A DNA stretch of 64,000 nucleotides from Mycobacterium bourgelatii (GCF_010723575.1 NZ_BLKZ01000001.1:2480001-2544000); one strand, 5' to 3'. Shown: positions 29,751-38,359, numbered from the stretch's first letter. The notes: a model not told the origin generated them from the sequence alone. Numbers and translations: made by a program.

Positions 29751-30338
29751 ATGAGTGACCCCACGCCAGAACCACCTCGCGTGCCCCTACTGCCGATTGA
29801 CGAGGCCAAGGCCGCCGCCGACGAAGCGGGTGTGCCCGACTACATGGCCGAGTTGAGCATCTTCCAGGTGCTGCTGAACCATCCACATCTGGCGCGGACC
29901 TTCAACGACATGCTGGCCACCATGCTGTGGCACGGGGCGCTGGATTCGCGGTTGCGCGAACTTGTGATCATGAGGATCGGCTGGCTCACCGACTCCGACT
30001 ACGAATGGACCCAACACTGGCGCGTCGCGTCCCGATTGGGGGTGTCGGCCGAGGATCTGCTCGGTGTGCGGGACTGGCAGCGCCACAACGGGTTTGGTCC
30101 GGTGGAGCGGGCGGTGCTGGCCGCCACCGACGACGTGGTGCGCGACGGGTCGATCGGACCCGAGAGCTGGGCCGCGTGCGAACGCGAATTGGGCGGCGAC
30201 GCAACGGTTCTCATCGAACTGACGACCGCCATCAGCGCGTGGCGGATGGTCGCGTCGATCCTGCACAGCCTCAAGGTCCCGTTGGAAGAGGGGGTGGCCA
30301 GTTGGCCCCCGGACGGACAGGGCCCGCAGTGCCCATAG
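29751..30338 (+). CDS. Carboxymuconolactone decarboxylase-family protein (Rv1531-like)
   Basis: 195 residues, predicted cytosolic. It matches the CMD/AhpD fold family: RELVIMRIGWLTDSDYEWTQHWRVA is the typical first helix pair, with EWxxHW instead of the peroxidase CxxC, so a peroxidase role like AhpD is unlikely. ATG 29751 follows a CGGAG about 9 bases upstream; the frame also has a GTG at 29721 overlapping the fadD24 stop. Only 26 bases separate it from fadD24, so co-transcription is likely. The M. tuberculosis counterpart lies in the same place, separated there by an alcohol dehydrogenase gene (Rv1530) that is absent here. Substrate unknown. Confidence 0.85.
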   Translation: MSDPTPEPPRVPLLPIDEAKAAADEAGVPDYMAELSIFQVLLNHPHLARTFNDMLATMLWHGALDSRLRELVIMRIGWLTDSDYEWTQHWRVASRLGVSAEDLLGVRDWQRHNGFGPVERAVLAATDDVVRDGSIGPESWAACERELGGDATVLIELTTAISAWRMVASILHSLKVPLEEGVASWPPDGQGPQCP

Positions 30339-30534
30339 GCCGCGTTGAGATCCACCCCACTGGCCGCGTTGAGATCCACCCCACTGGCCGCATTGAGACT
30401 GCGTGTAGGGCGGGAGAGTGCGAGTAGCTGCCGCCAATTTCGCAGTGTCATTGGGGTTTCCTCCACTGGCCGCGTTGAGTCTGCGTGTAGGGCGGGAGAG
30501 TGCGAGTAGATGCCGCCAAATTCGCAGTGTCATT
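30339..30534 (+). repeat. Nested tandem repeats after the Rv1531-like gene
   Basis: A 24-base unit (GCCGCGTTGAGATCC, then ACCCCACTG) occurs twice, at 30339-30362 and 30363-30386, beginning directly after the stop codon. A third, altered unit starts a longer 72-base unit at 30381-30452, which is repeated with few changes at 30463-30534, offset 82. No spacers of CRISPR type, no open frame, no transposase. It may be an unstable intergenic repeat or a remnant of a dispersed element. Confidence 0.85.
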
Positions 30535-30619
30535 GCGCCATGCCCTGTCAGCGCGACCGCTCCCGCATAAATAGGGGTCTGTTGCAGCTACTCGCGGGGG
30601 CTGCCGTACCGTCGGCGAA

Positions 30620-31744
30620 ATGCGGACCAGAGTCGCCGAAATGCTTGGTGTCGAGTTCCCTATCTGCGCCTTCAGCCACTGCCGCGACGTGGTCGCGGCA
30701 GTGACCAACGCCGGAGGTTTCGGCGTCCTTGGCGCCGTCGCGCACAGCCCCAAGCGGCTGGAGAGCGAGTTGACCTGGATCGAGGAGCAGACCGGCGGCA
30801 AACCGTACGGGGTCGACCTGCTGTTGCCGCCCAAGTACGTCGGCGCGGAAAAGGGCGGCATCGACTCCCAGCAGGTCGAGGAGCTACTGCCGCAGGAGCA
30901 CCGCGCGTTCGTCGACGACCTCCTGGCCCGCTACGGCGTGGCAGCCCAGCCCGAAGACCGTCGAACGCTGGCCCCCGGTGGGCTCAACATCTCGCCTAAG
31001 GGCTACGAACCGCTGCTGGACGTGGCTTTCGCCCACAACATCCGGCTCATCGCCAGCGCGCTCGGGCCGCCGCCGCAGGACCTCGTCGACCGCGCCCACG
31101 GTCAGGACGTCCTGGTGGCCGCCTTGGCGGGCACGACGCGGCATGCGCAACGCCACGCGGCCGCGGGCGTGGACCTGATCGTCGCGCAGGGCACCGAGGC
31201 CGGCGGCCACACCGGCGAGGTGTCCACGATGGTGCTCGTGCCGGAGGTGGTCGATGCGGTCGCGCCCACGCCGGTACTGGCCGCGGGCGGGATCGCCCGG
31301 GGTCGTCAGATCGCCGCGTCCCTGGCGCTGGGCGCCGAGGGGGTGTGGTGCGGGTCGGTGTGGCTGACCACCGAAGAAGCCGAAACGCCTCCTGTCGTCA
31401 AGGACAAATTCCTGGCAGCCAGCTCGTCGGACACGGTGCGGTCGCGGTCGTTGACGGGTAAGCCGGCGCGCATGTTGCGCACGGCGTGGACCGACGAGTG
31501 GGAGCGTCCCGACACGCCCGCCCCGCTCGGCATGCCCCTGCAGAACGCGTTGATCAACGAGCCGCAACTGCGGATCAACCAGGCGGCCGTACAGTCGGAT
31601 GCCAAGGCTCGGGAGCTGGCGACCTACTTCGTCGGGCAGGTGGTCGGGTCGCTCGACCGGGTGCGGACCACCCGCTCGGTCGTGCTCGAGATGGTCGAAG
31701 AATTCATCGACACCATCGGAAAACTCGAGGGTCTGGTCGAATAA
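30620..31744 (+). CDS. Nitronate monooxygenase-like flavoprotein (Rv1533-like)
   Basis: 374 residues of the 2-nitropropane dioxygenase/nitronate monooxygenase TIM-barrel family, which use FMN. Visible family features: N-terminal LGVEFPICAFSHCRDVVAAVTNAGGFGVLGA, the central VAQGTEAGGHTGEVSTM (phosphate- and flavin-binding GGHTG) and AAGGIARGRQIAASLALGAEGVWCGS near the C-terminal third. ATG 30620 is the first in frame at the family N-terminus; no strong ribosome binding site is visible. M. tuberculosis Rv1533 has the same length and place. Natural substrate unknown. Confidence 0.88.
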   Translation: MRTRVAEMLGVEFPICAFSHCRDVVAAVTNAGGFGVLGAVAHSPKRLESELTWIEEQTGGKPYGVDLLLPPKYVGAEKGGIDSQQVEELLPQEHRAFVDDLLARYGVAAQPEDRRTLAPGGLNISPKGYEPLLDVAFAHNIRLIASALGPPPQDLVDRAHGQDVLVAALAGTTRHAQRHAAAGVDLIVAQGTEAGGHTGEVSTMVLVPEVVDAVAPTPVLAAGGIARGRQIAASLALGAEGVWCGSVWLTTEEAETPPVVKDKFLAASSSDTVRSRSLTGKPARMLRTAWTDEWERPDTPAPLGMPLQNALINEPQLRINQAAVQSDAKARELATYFVGQVVGSLDRVRTTRSVVLEMVEEFIDTIGKLEGLVE

Positions 31745-31811
31745 CGCCTGGTCAGATCTCATCAGGCGGCACAGCGAGCGCGGGCAAGGGCGACACGCGG
31801 GCCGGGTCTGT

Positions 31812-31840
31812 TTGACCTACTCGAACCCGTGGTGCATGAT
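31812..31840 (+). promoter_or_regulatory. Putative SigA-type promoter of the M-box transcript
   Basis: TTGACC (31812-31817), a 17-base spacer and CATGAT (31835-31840) fit a vegetative -35/-10 pair. Transcription from here would begin near 31847, exactly at the 5' edge of the riboswitch. Confidence 0.6.
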
Positions 31841-31849
31841 CGGGCGGGT

Positions 31850-31975
31850 AAGCACCTCGTTAGGTGAGGCGGCTACACGAACATAGGCCACTGACCCCGA
31901 ACGTCGAAAGACGCCCCGGGTCAGGACAGCTCCTCCCGGATTAAGGGTTGAGCCCAGGTGGCTTCCGGATTGCCG
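31850..31975 (+). promoter_or_regulatory. M-box (ykoK) Mg2+ riboswitch
   Basis: The two hallmark conserved blocks of the M-box aptamer are present in order: GTTAGGTGAGGC (31859-31870) and GTCGAAAGACGCC (31903-31915), followed by GGGTCAGGACAG and a closing GGATTAAGGGTTGAGCCCAG stretch. Known biology: Mg2+-bound M-box RNA usually turns expression off. In M. tuberculosis an M-box lies upstream of Rv1535, and a homologue of that gene follows here at 32310. Confidence 0.93.
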
Positions 31976-31991
31976 GACACGTCGTGTAGTG

Positions 31992-32023
31992 CCGAAGCTC
32001 TGACGAGAGGGGTGCGGTTTTTT
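31992..32023 (+). terminator. Possible riboswitch expression-platform terminator
   Basis: Just after the aptamer, CCGAAG-CTCT-GACG-AGAG-GGGTGCGG can fold into a hairpin (CTCT/AGAG core with outer CCG/CGG) followed directly by TTTTTT at 32018-32023. A U-tract this long is rare in mycobacterial DNA. It fits a Mg2+-controlled attenuator but the competing fold was not modelled. Confidence 0.55.
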
Positions 32024-32123
32024 CGGCGACATTGTTGGTATGCCGGAATTTTCGTACTCCGTCGTGCACTGTAGAACGTGCGGGTAGCCGCACGCGGTAG
32101 TGACCGAGGGAGGTGAGGGACGC

Positions 32124-32201
32124 ATGAGTTCCAGTGACAGTCCGGGTCGATATCCGGACGTTTCGTCCCGAACCGGTCCCCGGCGCGACGTTCTCAGCTG
32201 A
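32124..32201 (+). CDS. Possible 25-residue leader peptide between M-box and Rv1535-like gene
   Basis: ATG 32124 has a strong Shine-Dalgarno stretch (GGGAGGTGAGGG) 4-10 bases upstream and opens a 25-codon frame (MSSSDSPGRYPDVSS...) ending in TGA at 32199. It lies on the same inferred transcript, about 110 bases before the Rv1535-like start. No homologue is known to me. It could be an upstream ORF coupling translation to the leader fold, or chance. Confidence 0.4.
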   Translation: MSSSDSPGRYPDVSSRTGPRRDVLS

Positions 32202-32309
32202 GCCGTCACACCTTCGCCCTGGCGGAGCGGACCGAAACGGGACGGGACCACAGCAGTTCGCTTGTCCTTGTTTGTTTTTAAGTCCGCATGTCCGTTTTAG
32301 GAGGCGATC

Positions 32310-32555
32310 ATGACCGCTGCTCTCTACAACGAAGTTGGCACCGTAACCGCCGCACCGACGTTGCACGTCGTGCGCGAAGACTCCATGCAGCCGATGCAGG
32401 CCGTCGCTCCGAAGAAGGCGGCGCGCCGGGTCGACACCCAGCCGTTCGGCGGTGGGGACCCGCTGGTGGATGGGGCCGCGCGCCTGCTGTGCGTTCCGCT
32501 GCGGCACGTGTACGCCGCGCTGTGGCGCATCGGTGTGCTCGAAGTTCAGTCCTGA
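32310..32555 (+). CDS. Small conserved protein under M-box control (Rv1535-like)
   Basis: 81 residues, of unknown function, similar in length and place to M. tuberculosis Rv1535. ATG 32310 has AGGAGGCGATC immediately upstream, a near-perfect ribosome binding site. The C-terminal half (DPLVDGAARLLCVPLRHVYAALWRIGVLEVQ) looks amphipathic; no signal peptide or clear transmembrane segment. The M-box leader suggests expression rises at low Mg2+. A T-rich run (GTTTGTTTTT, 32266-32278 region) lies shortly before the start. Confidence 0.82.
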   Translation: MTAALYNEVGTVTAAPTLHVVREDSMQPMQAVAPKKAARRVDTQPFGGGDPLVDGAARLLCVPLRHVYAALWRIGVLEVQS

Positions 32556-32597
32556 GCGTAAAGGGCAGGACTAATGGATACCGAGCAAATCCCGGCT

Positions 32598-32657
32598 CCA
32601 AGGGGCTACCCGACGGCAGGCCTGCTGACCAGCGCCTGCGGCCAGGCAGCCCCTTGG
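32598..32657 (+). terminator. Inverted repeat after the Rv1535-like gene
   Basis: CCAAGGGGCT (32598-32607) and AGCCCCTTGG (32648-32657) are perfect 10-base arms, with further GC-rich pairing inside the 40-base interval. No T-run follows. It is placed to end the M-box transcript before the ileS leader. Confidence 0.5.
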
Positions 32658-32710
32658 GGCCGGCTGGCGCCGTGATTCGGATTTGCGGCGCTTCGTAGAA
32701 TCTCTACTAG

Positions 32711-32956
32711 CAGCACAACATCGGCGACGATCCGGCCATCACCGGGGAGCCTTCGGAAGAACAGCCGGCCGGGCCCGAAACCTCCAGCCGGCTCAGTAGA
32801 ACCGAACGGGTTGGCCCGTCACAGCCTGACTTTGAGCGGTCACGCAATCGCGTGGCAAGCGGGGTGGTACCGCGGCGTTTGCGCACCGGCGCAGCGTCGT
32901 CCCCGTGCCTGATGTGGCAAGGCGCGCCAGCGCCGTAAGGCACAGGAGACGACGCA
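32711..32956 (+). promoter_or_regulatory. T-box riboswitch of ileS (translational type)
   Basis: The antiterminator/antisequestrator bulge signature AAGCGGGGTGGTACCGCGG is at 32857-32875. A stem I region lies upstream, with an ATC triplet (32729-32731 region) able to act as an isoleucine specifier. Near the start codon GCGTCGTC (32894-32901) is the exact complement of GACGACGC (32948-32955), and GTGCC pairs with GGCAC, burying the AGGAG at 32944-32948. Uncharged tRNA-Ile would release it. This matches the known actinobacterial ileS T-box that acts on translation. A possible -10 TAGAAT is at 32696-32701. Confidence 0.93.
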
Positions 32957-32957
32957 C

Positions 32958-35900
32958 GTGACCGACAGTTCGCACCTCGGGGGCGCTCCGAGGACGTACC
33001 CGAAACAAGCCGGCGGGGCGCCGGACTTCCCGGCGCTCGAGCTCGAGGTGCTCCAGTACTGGTTCGACGACGACACGTTCCGCGACAGCATCGCCCGCCG
33101 CGACGGCGCCCCCGAGTACGTGTTCTACGACGGGCCGCCGTTTGCCAACGGCCTGCCCCACTACGGCCACCTGCTCACCGGGTACGTCAAGGACATCGTG
33201 CCGCGCTACCGCACCATGCGGGGCTACAAGGTCGAGCGCCGCTTTGGCTGGGACACCCACGGGTTGCCCGCCGAACTGGAAGTCGAGCGCCAACTCGGCA
33301 TCACCGACAAGTCCCAGATCGATGCCATGGGCATCGCCGAGTTCAACGACGCCTGCCGCAAGTCGGTGTTGCGCTACACCAACGAATGGCAGGAGTACGT
33401 GACCCGCCAGGCCCGTTGGGTCGACTTCGACAACGACTACAAGACGCTCGACATCAGCTACATGGAGTCGGTGATCTGGGCGTTCAAACAGCTGTGGGAC
33501 AAGGGCCTGGCCTACGAGGGCTATCGGGTGCTGCCGTACTGCTGGCGCGACGAAACCCCGCTGTCCAACCACGAACTGCGCATGGACGACGACGTCTACC
33601 AAAGCCGTCAGGACCCCGCGCTCACGGTCGGGTTCAAGGTGGCGGGCGGCGACCTGGACGGTGCCTACCTGCTGATCTGGACGACGACGCCGTGGACGCT
33701 GCCGTCCAACCTCGCCGTGGCGGTCAACCCCGAGGTGACCTATGTGCAGGTTCGGGCCGGCGACGATCGCGTGGTGCTGGCCGAATCGCGACTGGCGGCG
33801 TACGCGCGCGAGCTCGGTGAGGAACCGGAGGTACTCGGCACCTACCGCGGCGCGGATCTGCTGGGCGTCCGCTATCTGCCGCCGTTTCCGTTTTTCATGG
33901 ACGCGCCCAACGCCTTTCAGGTGCTGCCGGGGGAGTTCGTCACCACCGAGGACGGCACCGGCATCGTCCACATGGCGCCGGCGTACGGCGAGGACGACAT
34001 GGTCGTCGCCGACGCGGCCGGAATCGCGCCGGTCACGCCGGTGGATGCCAAGGGCCGCTTCGACGCCACGGTTCCCGACTACCAGGGTCAGCACGTCTTC
34101 GACGCCAACCCGCAAATCATCCGCGACCTGAAGACCCGCAGCGGTCCGGCGGCGGCCAACGGCGCGGTGTTGATCCGTCACGAAACCTACGAGCACCCGT
34201 ATCCGCACTGCTGGCGGTGCCGTAACCCACTGATCTACCGCGCGGTGTCGTCGTGGTTCGTCGCGGTGACCCAGTTCCGCGACCGGATGGTGGAGCTGAA
34301 CCAGCAGATCACCTGGTACCCCGAGCACGTCAAGGACGGGCAGTTCGGCAAGTGGCTGCAAGGGGCCCGGGACTGGTCGATCTCCCGAAACCGCTACTGG
34401 GGCACGCCAATCCCGGTGTGGAAGTCCGACGACCCCGCCTACCCGCGGATCGACGTCTACGGCAGCCTCGACGAGTTGGAACGCGACTTCGGGGTGCGGC
34501 CGGACAACCTGCACCGGCCGTTCATCGACGAGCTCACCCGTCCCAACCCCGACGACCCCACCGGCAAGAGCACGATGCGCCGGATCCCCGACGTGCTCGA
34601 CGTGTGGTTCGACTCGGGCTCGATGCCCTACGCCCAGGTGCACTACCCATTCGAGAACGAGGATTGGTTCGACAGTCATTACCCCGGTGACTTCATCGTG
34701 GAGTACATCGGCCAGACCCGCGGCTGGTTCTACACCCTGCACGTGCTGGCGACCGCGTTGTTCGACCGGCCGTCGTTCAAAACCTGTGTGGCGCACGGCA
34801 TTGTGCTGGGTTCTGACGGGCAGAAGATGAGCAAGTCGCTGCGCAACTACCCGGACGTGTACGAGGTGTACGACCGCGACGGCGCCGACGCCATGCGCTG
34901 GTTCCTGATGGCCTCGCCGATCCTGCGCGGCGGCAACCTCATAGTCACCGAACAAGGGATCCGCGACGGTGTGCGCCAGGTGCTGCTGCCGTTCTGGAAT
35001 GCCTATACCTTCCTGGCCCTGTACGCGCCGAAAGTCGGTACCTGGCGGGTGGATTCGACGCATGTGTTGGATCGCTACATCCTGGCCAAGCTGGCGGTGT
35101 TGCGTGACGATCTCACCCATTCGCTGGAGGTCTGCGACATCTCCGTGGCCTGCGAGCAGCTGCGCCAGTTCACCGAGGCGCTGACGAACTGGTATGTGCG
35201 GCGGTCACGTGCACGGTTCTGGGAAGAAGATGCCGACGCCATCGACACCCTGCACACCGTGCTGGAGGTCACCGCGCGGCTGGCGGCACCGTTGCTGCCG
35301 TTGATCACCGAGATCATCTGGCGCGGTCTGACCGGTGGGCGTTCGGTGCACCTGACGGATTGGCCCGAGGCGTCCGAGTTGCCCGCCGACGCCGATCTGG
35401 TGGCCGCCATGGACCAGGTGCGCGAGGTGTGCTCGGCGGCGTCCTCGCTGCGCAAGGCCAAGAAACTGCGGGTGCGCCTGCCGCTGCCGAAACTCACGGT
35501 GGCAGTGGAGAACCCGCAGCGGCTCGCGCCGTTCACCGACCTGATCGGCGACGAGTTGAACGTCAAGCACGTCGAACTGACCGACGCCATCGACACCTAC
35601 GGCCGCTTCGAGCTCACTGTCAACGCGCGGGTGGCCGGGCCGCGGCTCGGCAAGGATGTGCAGGCGGCCATCAAGGCGGTCAAGGCCGGCGCAGGCGTGC
35701 TCAACCCGGACGGCACCCTGACGGCGGGTCCCGCGGTGTTACAGCCCGAGGAGTACAGCTCCCGGTTGGTGGCGGCCGATCCGGAGTTCACCGCTGCCTT
35801 GCCCGGTGGTGCCGGTCTGGTCGTCTTGGACGGCACGGTAACTCCCGAGCTGGAGGCCGAGGGTTGGGCCAAGGACCGCATCCGCGAGCTGCAGGAACTG

Positions 35901-36095
35901 CGCAAGTCGAGCGGGCTGGAGGTGTCCGACCGCATCCGGGTGGTGATGTCGGTGCCCGCCGAGCGGGCGGACTGGGCGACCACGCACCGCGACCTCATCG
36001 CCGGCGAGATCCTGGCTACCAGTTTCGAATTCGGTGATCCGGTCGATGCGGTGGAGATCGGCGACGGTGTGCGGGTGAGCATCGCCAAGGTTTGA
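32958..36095 (+). CDS. ileS: Isoleucyl-tRNA synthetase
   Basis: 1,045 residues, the length of the eukaryote-like IleS form found in mycobacteria. It joins isoleucine to tRNA-Ile and edits valine. Visible: HYGH at residues 68-71 (the HIGH motif), the editing-domain insert (about 190-400, TTTPWTLPSNLAVAV), and KMSKS at 623-627 (DGQKMSKSLRNYP), then the anticodon-binding C-terminal part. GTG start 32958 directly follows the T-box sequestering helix. Upstream control by the T-box is described separately. Essential housekeeping gene. Confidence 0.98.
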   Translation: MTDSSHLGGAPRTYPKQAGGAPDFPALELEVLQYWFDDDTFRDSIARRDGAPEYVFYDGPPFANGLPHYGHLLTGYVKDIVPRYRTMRGYKVERRFGWDTHGLPAELEVERQLGITDKSQIDAMGIAEFNDACRKSVLRYTNEWQEYVTRQARWVDFDNDYKTLDISYMESVIWAFKQLWDKGLAYEGYRVLPYCWRDETPLSNHELRMDDDVYQSRQDPALTVGFKVAGGDLDGAYLLIWTTTPWTLPSNLAVAVNPEVTYVQVRAGDDRVVLAESRLAAYARELGEEPEVLGTYRGADLLGVRYLPPFPFFMDAPNAFQVLPGEFVTTEDGTGIVHMAPAYGEDDMVVADAAGIAPVTPVDAKGRFDATVPDYQGQHVFDANPQIIRDLKTRSGPAAANGAVLIRHETYEHPYPHCWRCRNPLIYRAVSSWFVAVTQFRDRMVELNQQITWYPEHVKDGQFGKWLQGARDWSISRNRYWGTPIPVWKSDDPAYPRIDVYGSLDELERDFGVRPDNLHRPFIDELTRPNPDDPTGKSTMRRIPDVLDVWFDSGSMPYAQVHYPFENEDWFDSHYPGDFIVEYIGQTRGWFYTLHVLATALFDRPSFKTCVAHGIVLGSDGQKMSKSLRNYPDVYEVYDRDGADAMRWFLMASPILRGGNLIVTEQGIRDGVRQVLLPFWNAYTFLALYAPKVGTWRVDSTHVLDRYILAKLAVLRDDLTHSLEVCDISVACEQLRQFTEALTNWYVRRSRARFWEEDADAIDTLHTVLEVTARLAAPLLPLITEIIWRGLTGGRSVHLTDWPEASELPADADLVAAMDQVREVCSAASSLRKAKKLRVRLPLPKLTVAVENPQRLAPFTDLIGDELNVKHVELTDAIDTYGRFELTVNARVAGPRLGKDVQAAIKAVKAGAGVLNPDGTLTAGPAVLQPEEYSSRLVAADPEFTAALPGGAGLVVLDGTVTPELEAEGWAKDRIRELQELRKSSGLEVSDRIRVVMSVPAERADWATTHRDLIAGEILATSFEFGDPVDAVEIGDGVRVSIAKV

Positions 36096-36186
36096 GCGGC
36101 GGGCGGCTGTCGGGCGGGCCTTTGTCCCAGCCGTCACGGGGGTCACGGCCGCCACATGAGTCCCTGCGCCGGTCGGCACCTCTCGT

Positions 36187-36241
36187 GCCCGGCTTGTAGC
36201 GACAACGCTTTTGTCCCAATGGTTGTCGCTGAAAGCCGGGC
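36187..36241. terminator. Strong hairpin between convergent ileS and methyltransferase
   Basis: GCCCGGCTT..AGCGACAAC (36187-36206) pairs with GTTGTCGCT..AAGCCGGGC (36222-36241): 18 of 20 positions match, with a 15-base loop. The gene on each side points toward it, so it could end both transcripts. No T-run is present. Confidence 0.6.
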
Positions 36242-36314
36242 AGCAGATCAGATGGTCCCGCGCGGAGGCCAGAGTGGCGCATGTGACAACGCGTCATGAG
36301 CCAACGGCCCCCCA

Positions 36315-36881
36315 CTACGGTTTGACCGCGCGCCACCGCTGCTCGCCGCGCTGGACCTCGACGTCGATGTCGACAAAACCGGCCCGCGCCAACCGATCCG
36401 GCAGCTGTGCCGGGTGCAGCGGGTTGCAGGTGTCTCGAAAGTGCGCAATGCGGAACGGAATCGAGTCCACGCCGTCGCTGCCGGCGAAGACGCCGCCCGG
36501 TTGCAGCACCCGGAACGCCTCGGCGAACAGCTGATCCTGCAACGGTGGCGTGGGAACGTGATGCATCATGGTGAAGCACACCACGGAACTGAAATCCGCT
36601 GTGGCAAGGCCGGTATCGGCGCCGTCACCGTGAATGATGCGGGCCAGGTCCCCATACTTGGACTGCAGCCGCCGCGCCAGGGCGGCGTCGATTTCCACGG
36701 CCGTGTACTTCGCGCTCCGCTCCGCGAGCACCCGCAGGTTCGCGCCGTACCCAGGGCCGATCTCCAGCGTGTTATCGCCAAGCGGCACATCGGCCAGTGC
36801 CCAGGGGAGTAGCTGCCGCTCCACCGTCTTCGCCCAGAACTCGGAGCCGCAACACAACCTGTGGCAGAGGTTCATTGCCAT
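36315..36881 (-). CDS. Class I SAM-dependent methyltransferase, small
   Basis: 188 residues, cytosolic. The Rossmann-type methyltransferase core is visible: LEIGPGYGANLRVLAERSAKY (motif I, SAM-binding), AVEID (acidic loop), GDGADTGL, FSSVVCFTMMHHVP and FRVLQPGGVFAGSDGVDS. ATG 36881 or 36875 are both possible. Substrate cannot be inferred. It is not between ileS and dinX in M. tuberculosis, so it is an extra gene here. It faces ileS tail to tail and diverges from dinX with 47 bp between. Confidence 0.85.
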   Translation of the reverse strand: MAMNLCHRLCCGSEFWAKTVERQLLPWALADVPLGDNTLEIGPGYGANLRVLAERSAKYTAVEIDAALARRLQSKYGDLARIIHGDGADTGLATADFSSVVCFTMMHHVPTPPLQDQLFAEAFRVLQPGGVFAGSDGVDSIPFRIAHFRDTCNPLHPAQLPDRLARAGFVDIDVEVQRGEQRWRAVKP

Positions 36882-36928
36882 ACGGCAAGACCCTATGCCA
36901 CGAAGGCGGGGTCCTAGTATCGGCAGTT

Positions 36929-38359
36929 GTGGAGTCCCGTTGGGTGCTGCACCTGGATATGGACGCGTTCTTCGCTTCGGTCGAACAGCTCACCCGCCCC
37001 ACCCTGCGGGGGCGGCCCGTGCTGGTCGGCGGCCTGGGCGGACGGGGTGTTGTCGCCGGTGCCAGCTACGAAGCACGGGTGTACGGCGCACGGTCGGCCA
37101 TGCCCATGCACCAGGCGCGCCGCCAGATCGGTGTGACGGCGGTCGTGTTGCCGCCCCGCGGGGTCGTGTACGGGTTGGCCAGCCGGCGGGTCTTCGACGC
37201 GGTGCGCAGCGTGGTGCCCGTCGTCGAGCAACTGTCCTTTGACGAGGCATTCGGGGAGCCGCCCCAGCTAGCCGGGGCATCGGCCGACCAGGTCGACGAG
37301 TTCTGTGAGGAATTGCGGCGGGTGGTGCGCGAAAAGACCGGCCTGGTCGCCTCGGTGGGCGCCGGTTCCGGCAAACAGATCGCCAAAATCGCCTCCGGCC
37401 TGGCCAAACCCGACGGCATCCGGGTGGTGCGGCGCGCCGAGGAGCAGGAACTGCTGCACGGGCTACCGGTGCGGCGACTGTGGGGGATCGGACCCGTCGC
37501 CGAGGAGAAGCTGCACCGGCTCGGCATCGAGACGATCGGACAACTGGCGGCGCTTACTGACGCCGAAGTGGCCAACATCCTGGGTGCGACCATCGGCCCC
37601 GCGCTGCACCGGCTGGCCCGTGGCATCGACGACCGTCCCGTCACCGAGCGCGCCGAAGCCAAACAGATCAGCGCCGAGTCCACCTTCGCCGTCGACCTGA
37701 CCACGCTGGACCAGTTGCGTGAGGCGATCGACCCGATCGCCGAGCACGCCCATCGGCGCTTACTGCGCGACGGCCGCGGCGCGCGCACCGTGACGGTGAA
37801 GCTGAAGAAGTCCGACATGAGCACGTTGACCCGGTCCGCAACGCTGCCCTATGCGACGACCGAGGCCGGGGCGTTGACTGCCCTGGCCCGGCGGCTGCTG
37901 CTGGATCCCCTCCAGATCGGCCCCATTCGCCTTCTGGGCGTCGGGTTTTCGGGCTTGAGCGACGTACGCCAGGAGTCGCTGTTCCCCGATCTGGAGTTTT
38001 CGACCGAAGCCGAGGAAGCCCATCACACCGTCGAGACGACGGCGCCGCCACTGCACGACGCGACCCCCTGGCGGATCGGCGACGATGTCGCCCATCGCGA
38101 TTTCGGGCACGGCTGGGTGCAGGGTGCGGGCCACGGTGTGGTGACCGTCCGCTTCGAGACCCGCGCGTCGGGACCGGGCCCGGCGCGGACGTTTCCCCTC
38201 GACACCGCCGAGCTCACCCCCGCTAACCCCGTCGACAGTCTGGACTGGCCGGACTACGTCGGCGCGCTGCGGGACCATGAGGCCGAGGCGACAGAGCAGG
38301 AAGATGACGAAACGTCAGCCCCATCGCTCGATGAGGTCGGCGACCTCGGTGGCCGGTAG
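36929..38359 (+). CDS. dinX: DNA polymerase IV (Y-family), DinX
   Basis: 476 residues. Y-family translesion polymerase: LDMDAFFASVEQ (Asp10 and Asp12) starts the palm, SYEARVYGARSAMPM is the finger motif, and SFDEAF (Asp105, Glu106) the second acidic pair. A helix-hairpin-helix region (GIGPVAEEKLHRLGI) and little-finger domain follow, then a C-terminal extension of about 100 residues as in mycobacterial DinX. GTG 36929 is chosen because the family begins directly before LDMDAFF; the frame extends to 36797 but that part resembles no family member. The 3' end overlaps ansA by 45 bp. Confidence 0.94.
   Translation: MESRWVLHLDMDAFFASVEQLTRPTLRGRPVLVGGLGGRGVVAGASYEARVYGARSAMPMHQARRQIGVTAVVLPPRGVVYGLASRRVFDAVRSVVPVVEQLSFDEAFGEPPQLAGASADQVDEFCEELRRVVREKTGLVASVGAGSGKQIAKIASGLAKPDGIRVVRRAEEQELLHGLPVRRLWGIGPVAEEKLHRLGIETIGQLAALTDAEVANILGATIGPALHRLARGIDDRPVTERAEAKQISAESTFAVDLTTLDQLREAIDPIAEHAHRRLLRDGRGARTVTVKLKKSDMSTLTRSATLPYATTEAGALTALARRLLLDPLQIGPIRLLGVGFSGLSDVRQESLFPDLEFSTEAEEAHHTVETTAPPLHDATPWRIGDDVAHRDFGHGWVQGAGHGVVTVRFETRASGPGPARTFPLDTAELTPANPVDSLDWPDYVGALRDHEAEATEQEDDETSAPSLDEVGDLGGR

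Noticed and set aside
30339..30534. Possible CRISPR array
   Set aside because: Units are adjacent or nested, with no spacers of even length and no cas genes nearby.
32793..35120. A 775-codon minus-strand frame
   Set aside because: Shadow of ileS; composition and lack of motifs show it is not a gene.
36797..36928. N-terminal extension of dinX
   Set aside because: Family members begin just before LDMDAFF; the extension has no likeness and overlaps the divergent methyltransferase gene.
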